A stretch of 64,000 nucleotides of DNA from Bacteriovoracaceae bacterium (lineage in GTDB: Bacteria > Bdellovibrionota > Bacteriovoracia > Bacteriovoracales > Bacteriovoracaceae), in the NCBI GenBank assembly GCA_024711325.1, contig JANJTC010000005.1, positions 1,474,395-1,538,394 on the forward strand. Reading direction: 5' to 3'. Numbering within the stretch: position 1 is the first letter of the stretch; every line of letters starts with the position of its first letter. A model generated the notes under the pieces. The model made no database searches. It saw only the letters and a list, made by a program, of their open reading frames with translations, and had not been told where the DNA came from. The translations under genes were made by a program, and so were the position numbers. Shown in pieces: positions 14,724 to 24,089 of the stretch.

Positions 14724-17069
14724 TTATATCTTAATGGGTGTCCAGTGAACGACTCGGTCTACGGATCCAAAGCGCTGGGCCTTCTTACCCCGTGGCAGAC
14801 TAAGCAATACAATTAAGATACTTACAACGATGGAATTCCATCTGGCCATATCACTCATTTCACCCATGAGCCAGGGCGAGATACCAAGCCATATCGCCAG
14901 TGGGACATTGATGAATCTCGTTATCCTGGCAACTTCACTAAAAGCAATGATGGAGAAGGTCGTTATGAGAGAGGCAATGATATAAACATTTGCAGAGGCC
15001 GAACCGTCAATACTCAAAACAGCTGGAACAAACATAAGCCATATTCCTAAAAGGGCACAACCAACTAGGTGGAGTAAAGAACCTTGAGGTTTAATATAAG
15101 GTAGATGAACTTCCGTTTCTTCTTCTTCGTGACCTCCTAACCAGAATATACGCCAGAAAGCTTTTCCTTGCCGCTTCATACGTCCTAAGAATTGGACTGA
15201 TGCAATGACTTCATCCACTGCAGGTGGCACCATCACCAGCATTACAAAAGCTGTGGCCAGGCAAATAGTACACCACGCCCCAACACTGATTGGTTGGAGC
15301 ATAATCAGGACAATGCTGGTGACACCGGCCGGAATGATCATGAATCCAAATAAGATAACTGCCCATGGCATTGTCTTCCATCGCTGCTTATCTCCGATAG
15401 CAGCAGCAATCATATCCAATAGGTAGGTCAAGGCCCCCAGGCCCGCATCTGAAATAGGAAAGGCCTTGGAAACTGATGAAGTCAAGACAGTACTTGTGCC
15501 ATCGCCAAAGAATGGTTCCCATATTGTTTCAATATGGCCCAATTGATAGGCGGCAAGATATCGGGAAAGAATAAAACCTAAAAAAGCGAGAAACATGATG
15601 GGTAAACGTTGTCCAGCAGTAGAAGGATTATAAGTCCAGCCAGGAGGAATACCCTTATCATGTTCTTTCATTAGGGAGGATGGAGTGTAAACGCTTGCGA
15701 GCATAATTAGCCCGCCAATTATAGTATCATTTGAATAGGCAGCAGGACCGTCTTCAAATATTAATGGTGAGAATAATAAGAGTGAACCCAGAAGCGCATT
15801 AACCCATCTTATCCACCTGAGAGTTGGGATAGTCGATAGACCTGCTAAGAGAGTGATGACAAATCCAACCAAAAATTGTGTCCAGGATTCTCCCGATCTT
15901 AAATTGCCGAGGGTAAAAGAATTGGAAAGTAATAAAATTCCGAGAAAAATGACAAAGATGGAGGCCAACCATTGGTTCTTATCTGCTTGAGTGCCAATCG
16001 TCCTCACATTTCGATAAAATGGTTTTTCAATTTTATTCATCGCGTACCATTTATCAGGATCTTCTTTGAGATGATCAATCATGACTGGTAACTTCTGGGC
16101 GAGTTTTCTTTTTGGGTGCCACCTTAGTAAGGTTTTAATTCTGGTGATATCGACTTCAAAATGTTCATCAGCATGCGGAATCATCCAGGGCTTAATGAAG
16201 GGTTCTCTTATAAAAGGCATGGACTCCATTACTTTGGCCCCAAACGATGCTATGAATGCAGGGATTCGAATGACTGGCCAGGGCCTTTCGTAAAGTTTGT
16301 CTCCAATTATGCTTTGCATTTCCTTGTAGCTTAAAACCTCTTCTTCTCCAAGTACCAGAGTTTCAAATGAGCTTAATGATTTGCGTTTTCTAATTAAGAG
16401 GTCAGTTGCCTCTACTAAATCATCCAGATGGAGAAAGCTCTGTCCATGATGAGGATTGCCCGGAAAGGGAATTGAAGTCGCCCAGCCTTCATGGATTCGG
16501 ATAATTTGATTTGAAATGGTCGGAGAGTGACAAAAATCATTATAGACTCCAGCAATGCGGAAATTGACAATAGGAATCTCTGCATGAATCTCTTTTAGTA
16601 TTTTCTCTGTATCTACTTTTGATTTGGGATAAGGCCAGGATGGATTGAGCGGAGAGTGGTCTCTGATCTTATCCCCAGGCGTTACCGGATCATAAACCAG
16701 CATGGTGCTTGAGAAAATAAATTGCTCTACCGTGAAGTTTTTCTTTAATTCAATCAGGAGCGACTGAGTGCCATCAACCGTGATTGCTTGGTATCTGTCA
16801 TCTTCTTCGCCTGAGAAACTGTAGTAGGCAACCAGATGAACCACCGAATGCAGAAGATTACCATGAAATTCTTTAATCTCCTGCATCGTTCTTGCTATGT
16901 CCACAATTGAAGTCATGTCTATTTTGTAATATGTGACTCCTGGTATCTTTTTTTTAGGGAGATCCCTATCAACTCCTATGACTTCACAATTGCTGCTGAG
17001 TTTTTCTGCCAAGGCGCTTCCAATAAAGCCGCTGCTACCGGTAATTAATACTATTTCTTTTCCACTCAT
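14724..17069 (-). CDS. NAD-dependent epimerase fused to VKOR-like membrane domain with SPW segments
   Basis: The 781-residue fusion begins with an extended SDR/epimerase domain: LITGSSGFIGSALAEKL at ~8-24, a YPKSKVDTEKIL stretch supplying the YxxxK pair near 150, and substrate-domain sequence to ~330. The rest is membrane-embedded with about a dozen helices. One segment, VGAWCTICLATAF (near residue 600), has the WCxxC motif of vitamin K epoxide reductase homologues, which pass electrons from quinones to disulphide-forming proteins. LLFSPLIF and LGISPWLMGE match SPW-type segments. GGAG precedes the ATG. The combination suggests a membrane redox or lipid-modifying enzyme; the substrate is unknown. 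Confidence 0.8.
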   Translation of the reverse strand: MSGKEIVLITGSSGFIGSALAEKLSSNCEVIGVDRDLPKKKIPGVTYYKIDMTSIVDIARTMQEIKEFHGNLLHSVVHLVAYYSFSGEEDDRYQAITVDGTQSLLIELKKNFTVEQFIFSSTMLVYDPVTPGDKIRDHSPLNPSWPYPKSKVDTEKILKEIHAEIPIVNFRIAGVYNDFCHSPTISNQIIRIHEGWATSIPFPGNPHHGQSFLHLDDLVEATDLLIRKRKSLSSFETLVLGEEEVLSYKEMQSIIGDKLYERPWPVIRIPAFIASFGAKVMESMPFIREPFIKPWMIPHADEHFEVDITRIKTLLRWHPKRKLAQKLPVMIDHLKEDPDKWYAMNKIEKPFYRNVRTIGTQADKNQWLASIFVIFLGILLLSNSFTLGNLRSGESWTQFLVGFVITLLAGLSTIPTLRWIRWVNALLGSLLLFSPLIFEDGPAAYSNDTIIGGLIMLASVYTPSSLMKEHDKGIPPGWTYNPSTAGQRLPIMFLAFLGFILSRYLAAYQLGHIETIWEPFFGDGTSTVLTSSVSKAFPISDAGLGALTYLLDMIAAAIGDKQRWKTMPWAVILFGFMIIPAGVTSIVLIMLQPISVGAWCTICLATAFVMLVMVPPAVDEVIASVQFLGRMKRQGKAFWRIFWLGGHEEEETEVHLPYIKPQGSLLHLVGCALLGIWLMFVPAVLSIDGSASANVYIIASLITTFSIIAFSEVARITRFINVPLAIWLGISPWLMGEMSDMARWNSIVVSILIVLLSLPRGKKAQRFGSVDRVVHWTPIKI

Positions 17070-17088
17070 AGAGGTCTCCTTCCGGTTA

Positions 17089-17193
17089 GTGGAATTGTAA
17101 CTCTTGATGAGATCTAAATCCTAGACTCGGTTGCCAAGTTTCGCTGCATGCCAATTGAAATGTTTTACTTCATTATGGCATTGTGGAATTGTA
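17089..17193. promoter_or_regulatory. Direct 11-bp repeat in a divergent promoter region
   Basis: GTGGAATTGTA occurs at 17089-17099 and again, in the same orientation, at 17183-17193 between the epimerase fusion and the histidine kinase. The second copy overlaps the TATAAA-like sequence at 17194. They could be activator sites or elements of an alternative-sigma promoter. The evidence is the exact repeat only. Confidence 0.35.
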
Positions 17194-17215
17194 TAAAAAT
17201 AGTAGGGAGGGTCTT

Positions 17216-19633
17216 TTGGATCATATTCAAATGCATGAACCCATTCAAATGGCAGTAAATCGGGGAGGAGCTTTTGAAAGACTAGTTCAATATTTCTCTG
17301 AATCAGGCTTTATGCCCCATGGGCATTGTTATCTCTGGAAACCACATTTGGTAACAACCCATGTGATAAGTGATCTTCTGATTGGTCTGGCCTACGTTTC
17401 TATTTCAATCAGTCTTTACGCTCTTGTTAAAAAAATTAAAATACCATTTTCTACCATGGTTTTATCATTTGGAGTTTTTATTGGGGCCTGTGGTTGGACC
17501 CATTTCAATGAGATCTGGAATCTCTGGAATTCAGACTACTGGTACAGTGGAGGCATTAAGGCCTTGACCGCTGTGGCCTCAGTATCTACAGGAGTGTGGT
17601 TGGTAAAAATTAAACCACAAATCATCGCATTAGCGGAAGCGGCCCGAGCTTCACAAGGCCATCTTAAAAGTTTGGAGGAGAGTGAAAAGACTATTAGAAG
17701 TTTTTATAACTCTGCACCCATGATGATGGGGATCGTGGAAATTACTGATAATGATATTCTCCATATCTCAGATAATTTAACAGCAGCCAGATTTTTTGGC
17801 AAAGGGCCTGAAGAACTCAGCAACAAATGGTCCTCTGAGTTAGGAAATTCTCCAGAGAGGATTGGACAATGGCTTAAGCATTATAAAAAGTCCCAGGAAA
17901 TCGGAAGGCCCGTGACTTTTGAGTATTGGCATATTGCCGAAGGAGTGAAGCGGTTTTTTTCAGTGACGGTCAGTTTTATTTCTCAAAGTGAGAATCAACT
18001 TCCCCGTTTTTCTTATATCTCTCAGGATATGACAGAGGCCAAAGAAACTCTGGTTAAATTAAAAGAGGCCTATGATGAGCTTGAAAACAGAGTCATCGAA
18101 GCAACTGCCGAACTTAAAAAAGAAAAAGATAAACTGCAAATCAGTGAAAGAAAATTTGCTTCAATCTTTAATAATGCCCCGTTTGCCATCTCACTGGTTA
18201 AGCTGACGGAAGGGGAAATTGTGGATGTTAATCCTGCCTTTGTTGAAATTTTCGGTCATTCAAAAGATGAGGTCATCGGTAAAAATGCGGGTCAGCTAGG
18301 TCTTCTTCAGGATCTGGGAACTAGAAAAGAATTGCGGAATGAAGTTGAGCATAAAGGCATTGTCAGAAAATATGAAGGCCATTTTATGAGTAAAACCGGC
18401 AAACGCTTAATGATCTCCACCAATATTGATACTTTAGAGCTGGAAGGGGAGGATTACGCCCTTGTGACTCTCCAGGATATCACCGAGCAGCGGATTGCAG
18501 AAAAGGCCTTCAAGGATCAGTTACACCTTGTAAAGACCATTACTGATAATGCAGCATCTTGTCTTTTTATGATGGATGGAAAAGGTTTTCCCACTTTTAT
18601 GAATCCAGCGGCGATGAAGGTGACGGGTTATCAATCACTCGAAGAACTTAATGATCGTCCACTTCATTACTCCATCCATTGGAAGAAAAAAGATGGTTCA
18701 CTTTATCCAATCTCAGAATGCCCGATAGAACAGGCTCGAATAGAGAGAAGATCTATTCATAACGAAGAAGAAGTATTTTGCCGGAAAGATGGAACAGTTT
18801 TTCCTGTCTCTTACACGGTTTCATCTTTACAGACCGTAGGTGAAAATATTGGTTCTGTAATGGAGTTCAGGGATATAACGGAACAAAAAAGAGTGGAAAA
18901 AGAACTAAGGGAGGCCATTAGAACCAGAGATGAGTTCCTTTCAATAGCATCTCATGAATTAAAAACGCCGCTGACTTCTCTTACGCTGCAGACCCAGACT
19001 GTAAAAAGGCTGATTGAAAAAAAAGATCTTAAAGTCTATTCCCAGGAGCGGGTGGATAAACTGGTAAATCAAACTGAGAGACAAGTTCAAAGATTAGTCC
19101 GGCTTGTAGATGATATGTTGGATATCACTCGAATCAGGACGGGTAAGTTAATAATAAAAAAAGAAAAATTTGATTTGTGTACTTTGATCAATGAAGTGAT
19201 TGAACGGCTTCATAATCAATTGGAAAATTCCGGAGTCCAGGTACATTTTGAGTCATGTGAGGATTCTTCAGGTTTTTGGGATAAATTCCGTCTTGAGCAA
19301 GTTGTCATGAATTTATTGACCAATGCCATGAAGTATGGCCAGAGTAAACCGGTCCATATTCAAGTTTGGGATTATGAGACTTATTATCTATTAAGCTTTA
19401 AGGATTTAGGATTAGGTATCGCTAAAGAAAATCAAATGCGGATTTTTAATCGTTTTGAGCGGGCAATCTCGGCCAATGAAGTTAGTGGTCTAGGACTTGG
19501 TCTATTCATTACTCAGCAAATAATATTGGCCCATGGTGGACAAATTTGGGTGGAAAGTGAAATAGGTCAAGGTTCTAATTTCTTAATTAAACTCCCCAAG
19601 GATTACCCCTTAGAAGATGACTCAGTTTCTTAA
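17216..19633 (+). CDS. Hybrid-sensor histidine kinase with ethylene-receptor-like membrane domain and PAS repeats
   Basis: The N-terminal ~130 residues form a three-helix membrane domain like plant ETR1: Asp53 in ISDLLIGLAYVSI, and Cys92 and His96 in GACGWTHFNEIW, the residues that coordinate Cu(I) and ethylene in ETR1. Three PAS regions follow (around 165-270, 310-430, 440-560). HisKA contains FLSIASHELKTPLTSL; HATPase_c shows VVMNLLTNAMKYG, FKDLGLGIA and GLGLGLFITQQI. No receiver domain is attached. The frame is open from a GTG at 17183, but TTG 17216 has AGGGAGG five bases upstream and avoids the promoter-like sequence, so I chose it. The partner regulator is not adjacent. Confidence 0.87.
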   Translation: MDHIQMHEPIQMAVNRGGAFERLVQYFSESGFMPHGHCYLWKPHLVTTHVISDLLIGLAYVSISISLYALVKKIKIPFSTMVLSFGVFIGACGWTHFNEIWNLWNSDYWYSGGIKALTAVASVSTGVWLVKIKPQIIALAEAARASQGHLKSLEESEKTIRSFYNSAPMMMGIVEITDNDILHISDNLTAARFFGKGPEELSNKWSSELGNSPERIGQWLKHYKKSQEIGRPVTFEYWHIAEGVKRFFSVTVSFISQSENQLPRFSYISQDMTEAKETLVKLKEAYDELENRVIEATAELKKEKDKLQISERKFASIFNNAPFAISLVKLTEGEIVDVNPAFVEIFGHSKDEVIGKNAGQLGLLQDLGTRKELRNEVEHKGIVRKYEGHFMSKTGKRLMISTNIDTLELEGEDYALVTLQDITEQRIAEKAFKDQLHLVKTITDNAASCLFMMDGKGFPTFMNPAAMKVTGYQSLEELNDRPLHYSIHWKKKDGSLYPISECPIEQARIERRSIHNEEEVFCRKDGTVFPVSYTVSSLQTVGENIGSVMEFRDITEQKRVEKELREAIRTRDEFLSIASHELKTPLTSLTLQTQTVKRLIEKKDLKVYSQERVDKLVNQTERQVQRLVRLVDDMLDITRIRTGKLIIKKEKFDLCTLINEVIERLHNQLENSGVQVHFESCEDSSGFWDKFRLEQVVMNLLTNAMKYGQSKPVHIQVWDYETYYLLSFKDLGLGIAKENQMRIFNRFERAISANEVSGLGLGLFITQQIILAHGGQIWVESEIGQGSNFLIKLPKDYPLEDDSVS

Positions 19634-19721
19634 AACGGGATTGCTCTTATTGGACTGAGCCTCGACTCATAATAAACCTTCTTTTATTTTATATGGATGA
19701 TCGATTTCCAAGGAGTGCCTC

Positions 19722-20267
19722 ATGGAAAGTAAGGATTTATCAAGAAGAAGATATGAAGGTTATTACGAAGGCTCCAGTGGGCGAGGTTCTCAGTTTGAGT
19801 GGGATGATCTTCCTTTTGAAGATGGTTCTCATCAAACTTTTGGTGATGAGGCCCGTTGGAAAAACTCTATCCGTGCTAAACATCATAATAATGATCAGTT
19901 TGGAAGAGGCCATCAAAATCGCAGCTGGCTACAAAATCTTGATAATCACGGACGACTACGGACCCATTATGGCAAAGGTCCTAAGGGTTATATAAGAACC
20001 TCTGAGAAGATTTATGAAGATGTCTGTGAGGCCTTGATGCGAAGTCCTGACGTTGATGCTCAAGATATAGAGGTCAGTGTAGAAGAGGGTCTTGTGACCT
20101 TAACTGGTACAGTTCTCGGCCGCAAAATGAAACGGAGAGCGGAGGAAGTAGTAGAATCTATTTTAGGTGTGGAAGATGTCATCAATATGCTTAGTCTTCA
20201 GGGAGAAGGTAAAGGTAACCAGATTGACGAAAGTGGATCACCCTTAGGCGGGAATCCCCATCTCTGA
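19722..20267 (+). CDS. BON-domain protein
   Basis: The 181-residue protein has a hydrophilic N-terminal half rich in Gly, Arg, Asp and His, then the motif KGPKGYIRTSEKIYEDVCEA leading into one BON domain (residues ~90-165; VDAQDIEVSVEEGLVTLTGT, then AEEVVESILGVEDVINML). BON domains bind membranes or lipids and occur in stress proteins such as OsmY. No signal peptide is seen, so it is probably cytoplasmic. AAGGAG precedes the ATG by seven bases. The last 24 bp overlap the convergent exonuclease gene. Confidence 0.82.
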   Translation: MESKDLSRRRYEGYYEGSSGRGSQFEWDDLPFEDGSHQTFGDEARWKNSIRAKHHNNDQFGRGHQNRSWLQNLDNHGRLRTHYGKGPKGYIRTSEKIYEDVCEALMRSPDVDAQDIEVSVEEGLVTLTGTVLGRKMKRRAEEVVESILGVEDVINMLSLQGEGKGNQIDESGSPLGGNPHL

Positions 20268-20837
20268 GATCTTCTCATAAATCTTAAGGCCCACGACCGC
20301 ATCACTGGCAGCATATTTAATTTGTGCTTCAGTCAAGGTTGCCCTTTCCCAATTGGTAACCTTGGCCGCCTTAGATAAACGAAGTCCCAGAAAAATACCT
20401 GTTAAGGCCCTAAGGCCCAGGCTTGTGAACTCAACTTTTTCCACTTCTTTTGCCAGATCTACAAAACCTTGAGGATTAAACGGCACTAGCTTTTGGAGTG
20501 CTTTTAAGTCATCACGAATGGCCACTCCCGCCTTGATAATATCCGGATTACTGAAGAGACTTATGAGCTCTCGTGGCAAGGCCATTTTACTTAACCGAAA
20601 AATGTAGGCGCAATCTGGAGTTGCCAATTGCAAAAGAGCAACAGGATAACTTTCACCTTTACTAAAACTAGGTCGGGTTTCGGTGTCAAAACCTAAGACT
20701 TTCGCCGAACTCAATATTTTAAAAATTTCGGGCATTCTTTCTGAATTTTCGATGAGTTCAATTTTTCCCTCATACTCAAACAATGGAAGATCGTTGAGCT
20801 CTTCCTTACTTATAAATTTTTTATAGCTATTTATCAT
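20244..20837 (-). CDS. RNase D-like 3'-5' exonuclease
   Basis: The 197-residue protein is a single DEDDy exonuclease domain: Exo I VLGFDTETRPSF, Exo II AGVAIRDDLKAL, and Exo III YAASDAVVGLKIY. No HRDC domain follows, so it matches short RNase D-like proteins rather than full RNase D. The substrate could be RNA 3' ends or DNA. The ATG at 20837 was preferred over 20873 because it begins close to the conserved domain and has AAGAG upstream. It converges on and overlaps the BON gene. Confidence 0.83.
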   Translation of the reverse strand: MINSYKKFISKEELNDLPLFEYEGKIELIENSERMPEIFKILSSAKVLGFDTETRPSFSKGESYPVALLQLATPDCAYIFRLSKMALPRELISLFSNPDIIKAGVAIRDDLKALQKLVPFNPQGFVDLAKEVEKVEFTSLGLRALTGIFLGLRLSKAAKVTNWERATLTEAQIKYAASDAVVGLKIYEKISEMGIPA

Positions 20838-20914
20838 GCTCTTGATAATGCATGGATAAATTGGGCATGACAACTAACAAAGACCTGCCTAATTAAGGCG
20901 GCCTTGATAAACCC

Positions 20915-23140
20915 TTAGTTTCTTTTCAGTGTGAAAATGAAGTAACCAAGGATACAAGCTCCGATGGCAAAAATAGTATCACCTGGGGCCCTTAACCAGC
21001 GTAATATATTCATGAGATCAGTCTGCATGAATTCGGCCGAACGGGCATACCAAAGACCGTGCTCAACACTGGCCAGAGTCTGCATGAGCCCTACTGGTAA
21101 CAGGCTCATGAAGGCCATGAGAAATAGACCAATATTAATCAACCATAACGATGCTCCAAGAGTTCGGCTCTCCCAGTCTCCCTTGAACCCCATGGTTTTT
21201 AAACAGAAGAGCATCAGCCCAATACCGAGCATGCCGTACACACCAAAGAGTGCGGTATGCCCATGCAGTGGGGTTGTATTGAGGCCTTGCATGTAATACA
21301 GGGCTATAGGTGGATTGATGACAAAACCAAAGATGCCTGCTCCTAAAAAGTTCCAGAAAGCAACTGAGATAAAGCAATAGATTGGCCACTTATAAGTTTT
21401 TAACCAACTCTTGGATCTACTGATTCTGACGTTTTGATAAGCTTCAAATCCAATCAAGACTAAAGGGACAACTTCAAAGGCACTGAAGGTTGCACCTATT
21501 GCCATGACGGCGGTAGGGGTTCCCGAAAAGTAAAGATGGTGGAAGGTTCCAAGGATCCCTCCGAATAGGAAGACAATAGTTGAGAATAAAACGGTAACTG
21601 TTGCAATGGAAGTACCAATAATTCCCATCCTGACAAATAAGAATGCGATCACTACCGTGGCAAAAACTTCAAAAAAGCCTTCCACCCATAAATGCACAAC
21701 CCACCATCGCCAATATTCAACAATGGCCAGGTTTGTGTTTTTTCCCCACATAAGACCTGCACCATAAAATAAGGCAATGGCCCCACATGAAACTAAGAAT
21801 AAAATGAGAAGATTTCTTCCTTCAGTTCCGTTTTTTACAGCTGGCCATATGGCCCTTAAGACTAAAACTAACCAGAGCCACAGACCGATGAAAAGATAGA
21901 TTTGCCAGAATCTACCTAGATCAACGTATTCAAGTCCTTGATGCCCGAACCAAAAACTCAAATCGAGTCCCATCTGCTCCATAACCGACATGTACTCACC
22001 AATTGATGAGCCAACCACAATGATGAGTAGACTTAAGAAAAGAAAATTGACTCCTAGACTTTGAAATTTAGGTTCATGACCAGAAATGGCCGGTGCAATA
22101 TAAAGGCCTGTCGCCAGCCATGAGGTTGCGATCCAGAATATCCCTAATTGAATATGCCAGGTCCGTGAGATTGAGTAGGGAAGGAAGTCTGCCAGAGGGA
22201 AACCATAAAAACCAGTGCCTTCAACTCCGTAGTGTGCGGTTACAACTCCCATGATAATCTGAAAAACAATGAGTGCAGTCACCACCCAGAAATATTTCAG
22301 GGTTGCCTTCATTGAAGGTGTTTGTGGAAGGTTATGAAATGGATCTTTTTCAGGAAGGGATTCCTCGGTAAACTCGTGTCTTTCTTCTTTCACGTAGTAA
22401 TAGGTTAAAAGTCCAATACCCAATAGAAGAAGGATGACACTGAACCCAGTCCAGATGACTAGAGAGCTTGAAGGTCTGTTATCAACTAATTTTTCAGGAG
22501 GCCAGTTGCTGGTATAGGTAACAGTATCACCAGGTCTTAGGGTACTTGCGGCCCAGGAACTCCAAAAAATAAAACGATTCATTAAAATGATATTTTCAGG
22601 TTTTGAAATGGAGTTTGCCGGCATGGCATAAGCTTCTCTTAAGCTATGTAGATTGGGGTCATTACCAAATAGGCCAATATAGTGCTTACCAACTTCCTCG
22701 ATGGCCTGGGCCCGATCAGCAGAGACAGTAATATTGCCCTCCTGATCTAAAGTATTTTTTCTAAGATTTGTTGCGAGACGATTCTGAAGAGCGGCTTGCT
22801 GCTCTCCTGTAAGGTCATTAAAAGGTTTTTGAAAATCTCTTTGGGACCAAAGTCCTAAAAGAAAGACTGCTTCCCGGTGAAGCCAATCGGCCGTCCAATC
22901 AGGTGCGACATAGGCCCCATGTCCCCAAATCGAGCCAACTTCTTGACCGCCCATGCTCTGCCAGACAAGTTTTCCTCGTTGAATATCGGCTTCTGTAAAA
23001 AGAGTTCTGCCGTCTTCGGTTACGACGGCCTTAGGCACCGGAGGGGCCTTAAAATAAATTTCTGTTCCGTAATAAATTAAAACAGCAAATGAAAGAACAA
23101 TGACAGCAGTCAGACCAAGCCATAAATTTTTTACTTTCAA
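20915..23140 (-). CDS. norZ: Quinol-dependent nitric oxide reductase (qNOR)
   Basis: The 741-residue protein reduces two NO to N2O with electrons from quinol. An N-terminal helix and a ~200-residue periplasmic part (RGKLVWQSMGGQEVGSIWGH, YVAPDWTADWLHREA) are followed by a 12-helix haem-copper-oxidase-like core with metal-binding histidines in VVHLWVEGFFEVFATVV, FHHLYFSGTP and LHGHTALFGVYG. Length matches one-subunit qNOR, not cNOR. It starts with TTG behind GGGAGG. In a predator it may detoxify NO rather than support denitrification; no other denitrification gene is present. A dyad lies upstream at 23182-23202. Confidence 0.93.
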   Translation of the reverse strand: MKVKNLWLGLTAVIVLSFAVLIYYGTEIYFKAPPVPKAVVTEDGRTLFTEADIQRGKLVWQSMGGQEVGSIWGHGAYVAPDWTADWLHREAVFLLGLWSQRDFQKPFNDLTGEQQAALQNRLATNLRKNTLDQEGNITVSADRAQAIEEVGKHYIGLFGNDPNLHSLREAYAMPANSISKPENIILMNRFIFWSSWAASTLRPGDTVTYTSNWPPEKLVDNRPSSSLVIWTGFSVILLLLGIGLLTYYYVKEERHEFTEESLPEKDPFHNLPQTPSMKATLKYFWVVTALIVFQIIMGVVTAHYGVEGTGFYGFPLADFLPYSISRTWHIQLGIFWIATSWLATGLYIAPAISGHEPKFQSLGVNFLFLSLLIIVVGSSIGEYMSVMEQMGLDLSFWFGHQGLEYVDLGRFWQIYLFIGLWLWLVLVLRAIWPAVKNGTEGRNLLILFLVSCGAIALFYGAGLMWGKNTNLAIVEYWRWWVVHLWVEGFFEVFATVVIAFLFVRMGIIGTSIATVTVLFSTIVFLFGGILGTFHHLYFSGTPTAVMAIGATFSAFEVVPLVLIGFEAYQNVRISRSKSWLKTYKWPIYCFISVAFWNFLGAGIFGFVINPPIALYYMQGLNTTPLHGHTALFGVYGMLGIGLMLFCLKTMGFKGDWESRTLGASLWLINIGLFLMAFMSLLPVGLMQTLASVEHGLWYARSAEFMQTDLMNILRWLRAPGDTIFAIGACILGYFIFTLKRN

Positions 23141-23181
23141 GGGGCCTCCCTAAAATGAAAAACTGGCTTGAGCTTAGGAAG

Positions 23182-23202
23182 ACCTTGGCATCAAGCCAAG
23201 GT
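23182..23202. promoter_or_regulatory. Dyad upstream of norZ
   Basis: ACCTTGGC-ATCAA-GCCAAGGT is a perfect 8-bp inverted repeat 42-62 bp before the norZ start. It could be an operator for an NO-responsive regulator (the core TTG-N9-CAA is near, but not equal to, the FNR/NnrR spacing) or a terminator of the upstream slyX transcript. No T-run follows on the minus strand, which slightly favours an operator. Confidence 0.4.
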
Positions 23203-23221
23203 TTCATGCGCTATATTTAAA

Positions 23222-23737
23222 TCATTTTAAAAGGCCAAGTGGCGCCCTCCAGGGCTTCATTGCAGCAAGATAAAGAGCATAAATAATACCAATCAGATGC
23301 ACTCCCCCCATATAGCCAAAGAAAGCAAAGGCTTCCTTGGCCTGTTCCCGACCCATTTCAGGTCCGTAGATAGCAGCGAATAACCAAACGAAAGGATAAA
23401 GTATCCCTCCGATCGAAATCATATAAGAGGCGATTAAAATTTCTTTTGTTGAAGCTTGCACAAAGGCCAGGAAAATTAATAGGGCCAAAGTAAGTGAGGC
23501 AATACCATTGGCATGAAAATGATAGCGCTGATAGTAGCGCCAATTCTTATCACTTTCTGATTTGATTTTGTCACTTCTGTCTTGCTCATTGGCAATGGAT
23601 TGTATTTTCGTATTTTTTGCAAGGCCTTGAGTGATACGATCTTTGAAGAACGATTCATTTGCCCCAAAAATAATAGAGATAAAAACTCCACCTATCATTG
23701 CAATGACTGTGAGTAGGAATGGTAGTTTACGTAACAT
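23222..23737 (-). CDS. Four-helix membrane protein next to nitric oxide reductase
   Basis: I do not recognise a named family. The 171-residue protein has four likely membrane helices: 5-25, ~80-97, ~103-125 and ~143-163. The first loop carries a charged stretch and RYYQRYHFHANGIASL, whose His-x-His at the membrane edge could bind metal or haem. GPEMGREQAKEAF lies in the last loop. It sits 80 bp upstream of norZ in the same direction and 15 bp after slyX. Co-location suggests an accessory role in NO reduction, but this is inference. AAGGAG lies just before its ATG. Confidence 0.65.
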   Translation of the reverse strand: MLRKLPFLLTVIAMIGGVFISIIFGANESFFKDRITQGLAKNTKIQSIANEQDRSDKIKSESDKNWRYYQRYHFHANGIASLTLALLIFLAFVQASTKEILIASYMISIGGILYPFVWLFAAIYGPEMGREQAKEAFAFFGYMGGVHLIGIIYALYLAAMKPWRAPLGLLK

Positions 23738-23751
23738 TTAAAACTCCTTAC

Positions 23752-23958
23752 TTAATAATGAGGCGGTTTATCATCTTGAAGTGTTCGGTTTGACTGAACA
23801 CCATTTTCAGAATTGATACTGCGCTTTAAATCCAGGATTTCTTTTTCCAGACGTTCAATTGTTGTTTGTTGGGCCACAACGATCTTATTTAGCTGTTCTA
23901 AAAAGTGATCCTGATGGGAAAAGCGGGTTTCTAAATCAATCAGTCTTTGTTCAGTCAT
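23752..23958 (-). CDS. slyX: SlyX family protein
   Basis: The 68-residue protein is a coiled coil (RLIDLETRFSHQDHFLEQLN, then TTIERLEKEILDLKRSI) with the diagnostic C-terminal PPHY of SlyX. SlyX proteins are small cytoplasmic proteins of unknown biochemical role. The gene lies 14 bp before the membrane protein gene and may be the first gene of the slyX-orf-norZ group. Confidence 0.85.
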   Translation of the reverse strand: MTEQRLIDLETRFSHQDHFLEQLNKIVVAQQTTIERLEKEILDLKRSINSENGVQSNRTLQDDKPPHY

Positions 23959-24089
23959 TTTATACCTGGATTATATAGTTAATTATCGCTCTACAGAATG
24001 AAGTCTTGCAACAAAAATTCTGACTTCCTTTGACTATGCAACGGACCCTTATCCCGATACTTTTTAAAAAGCTTGGCCGGAGGAAATCC

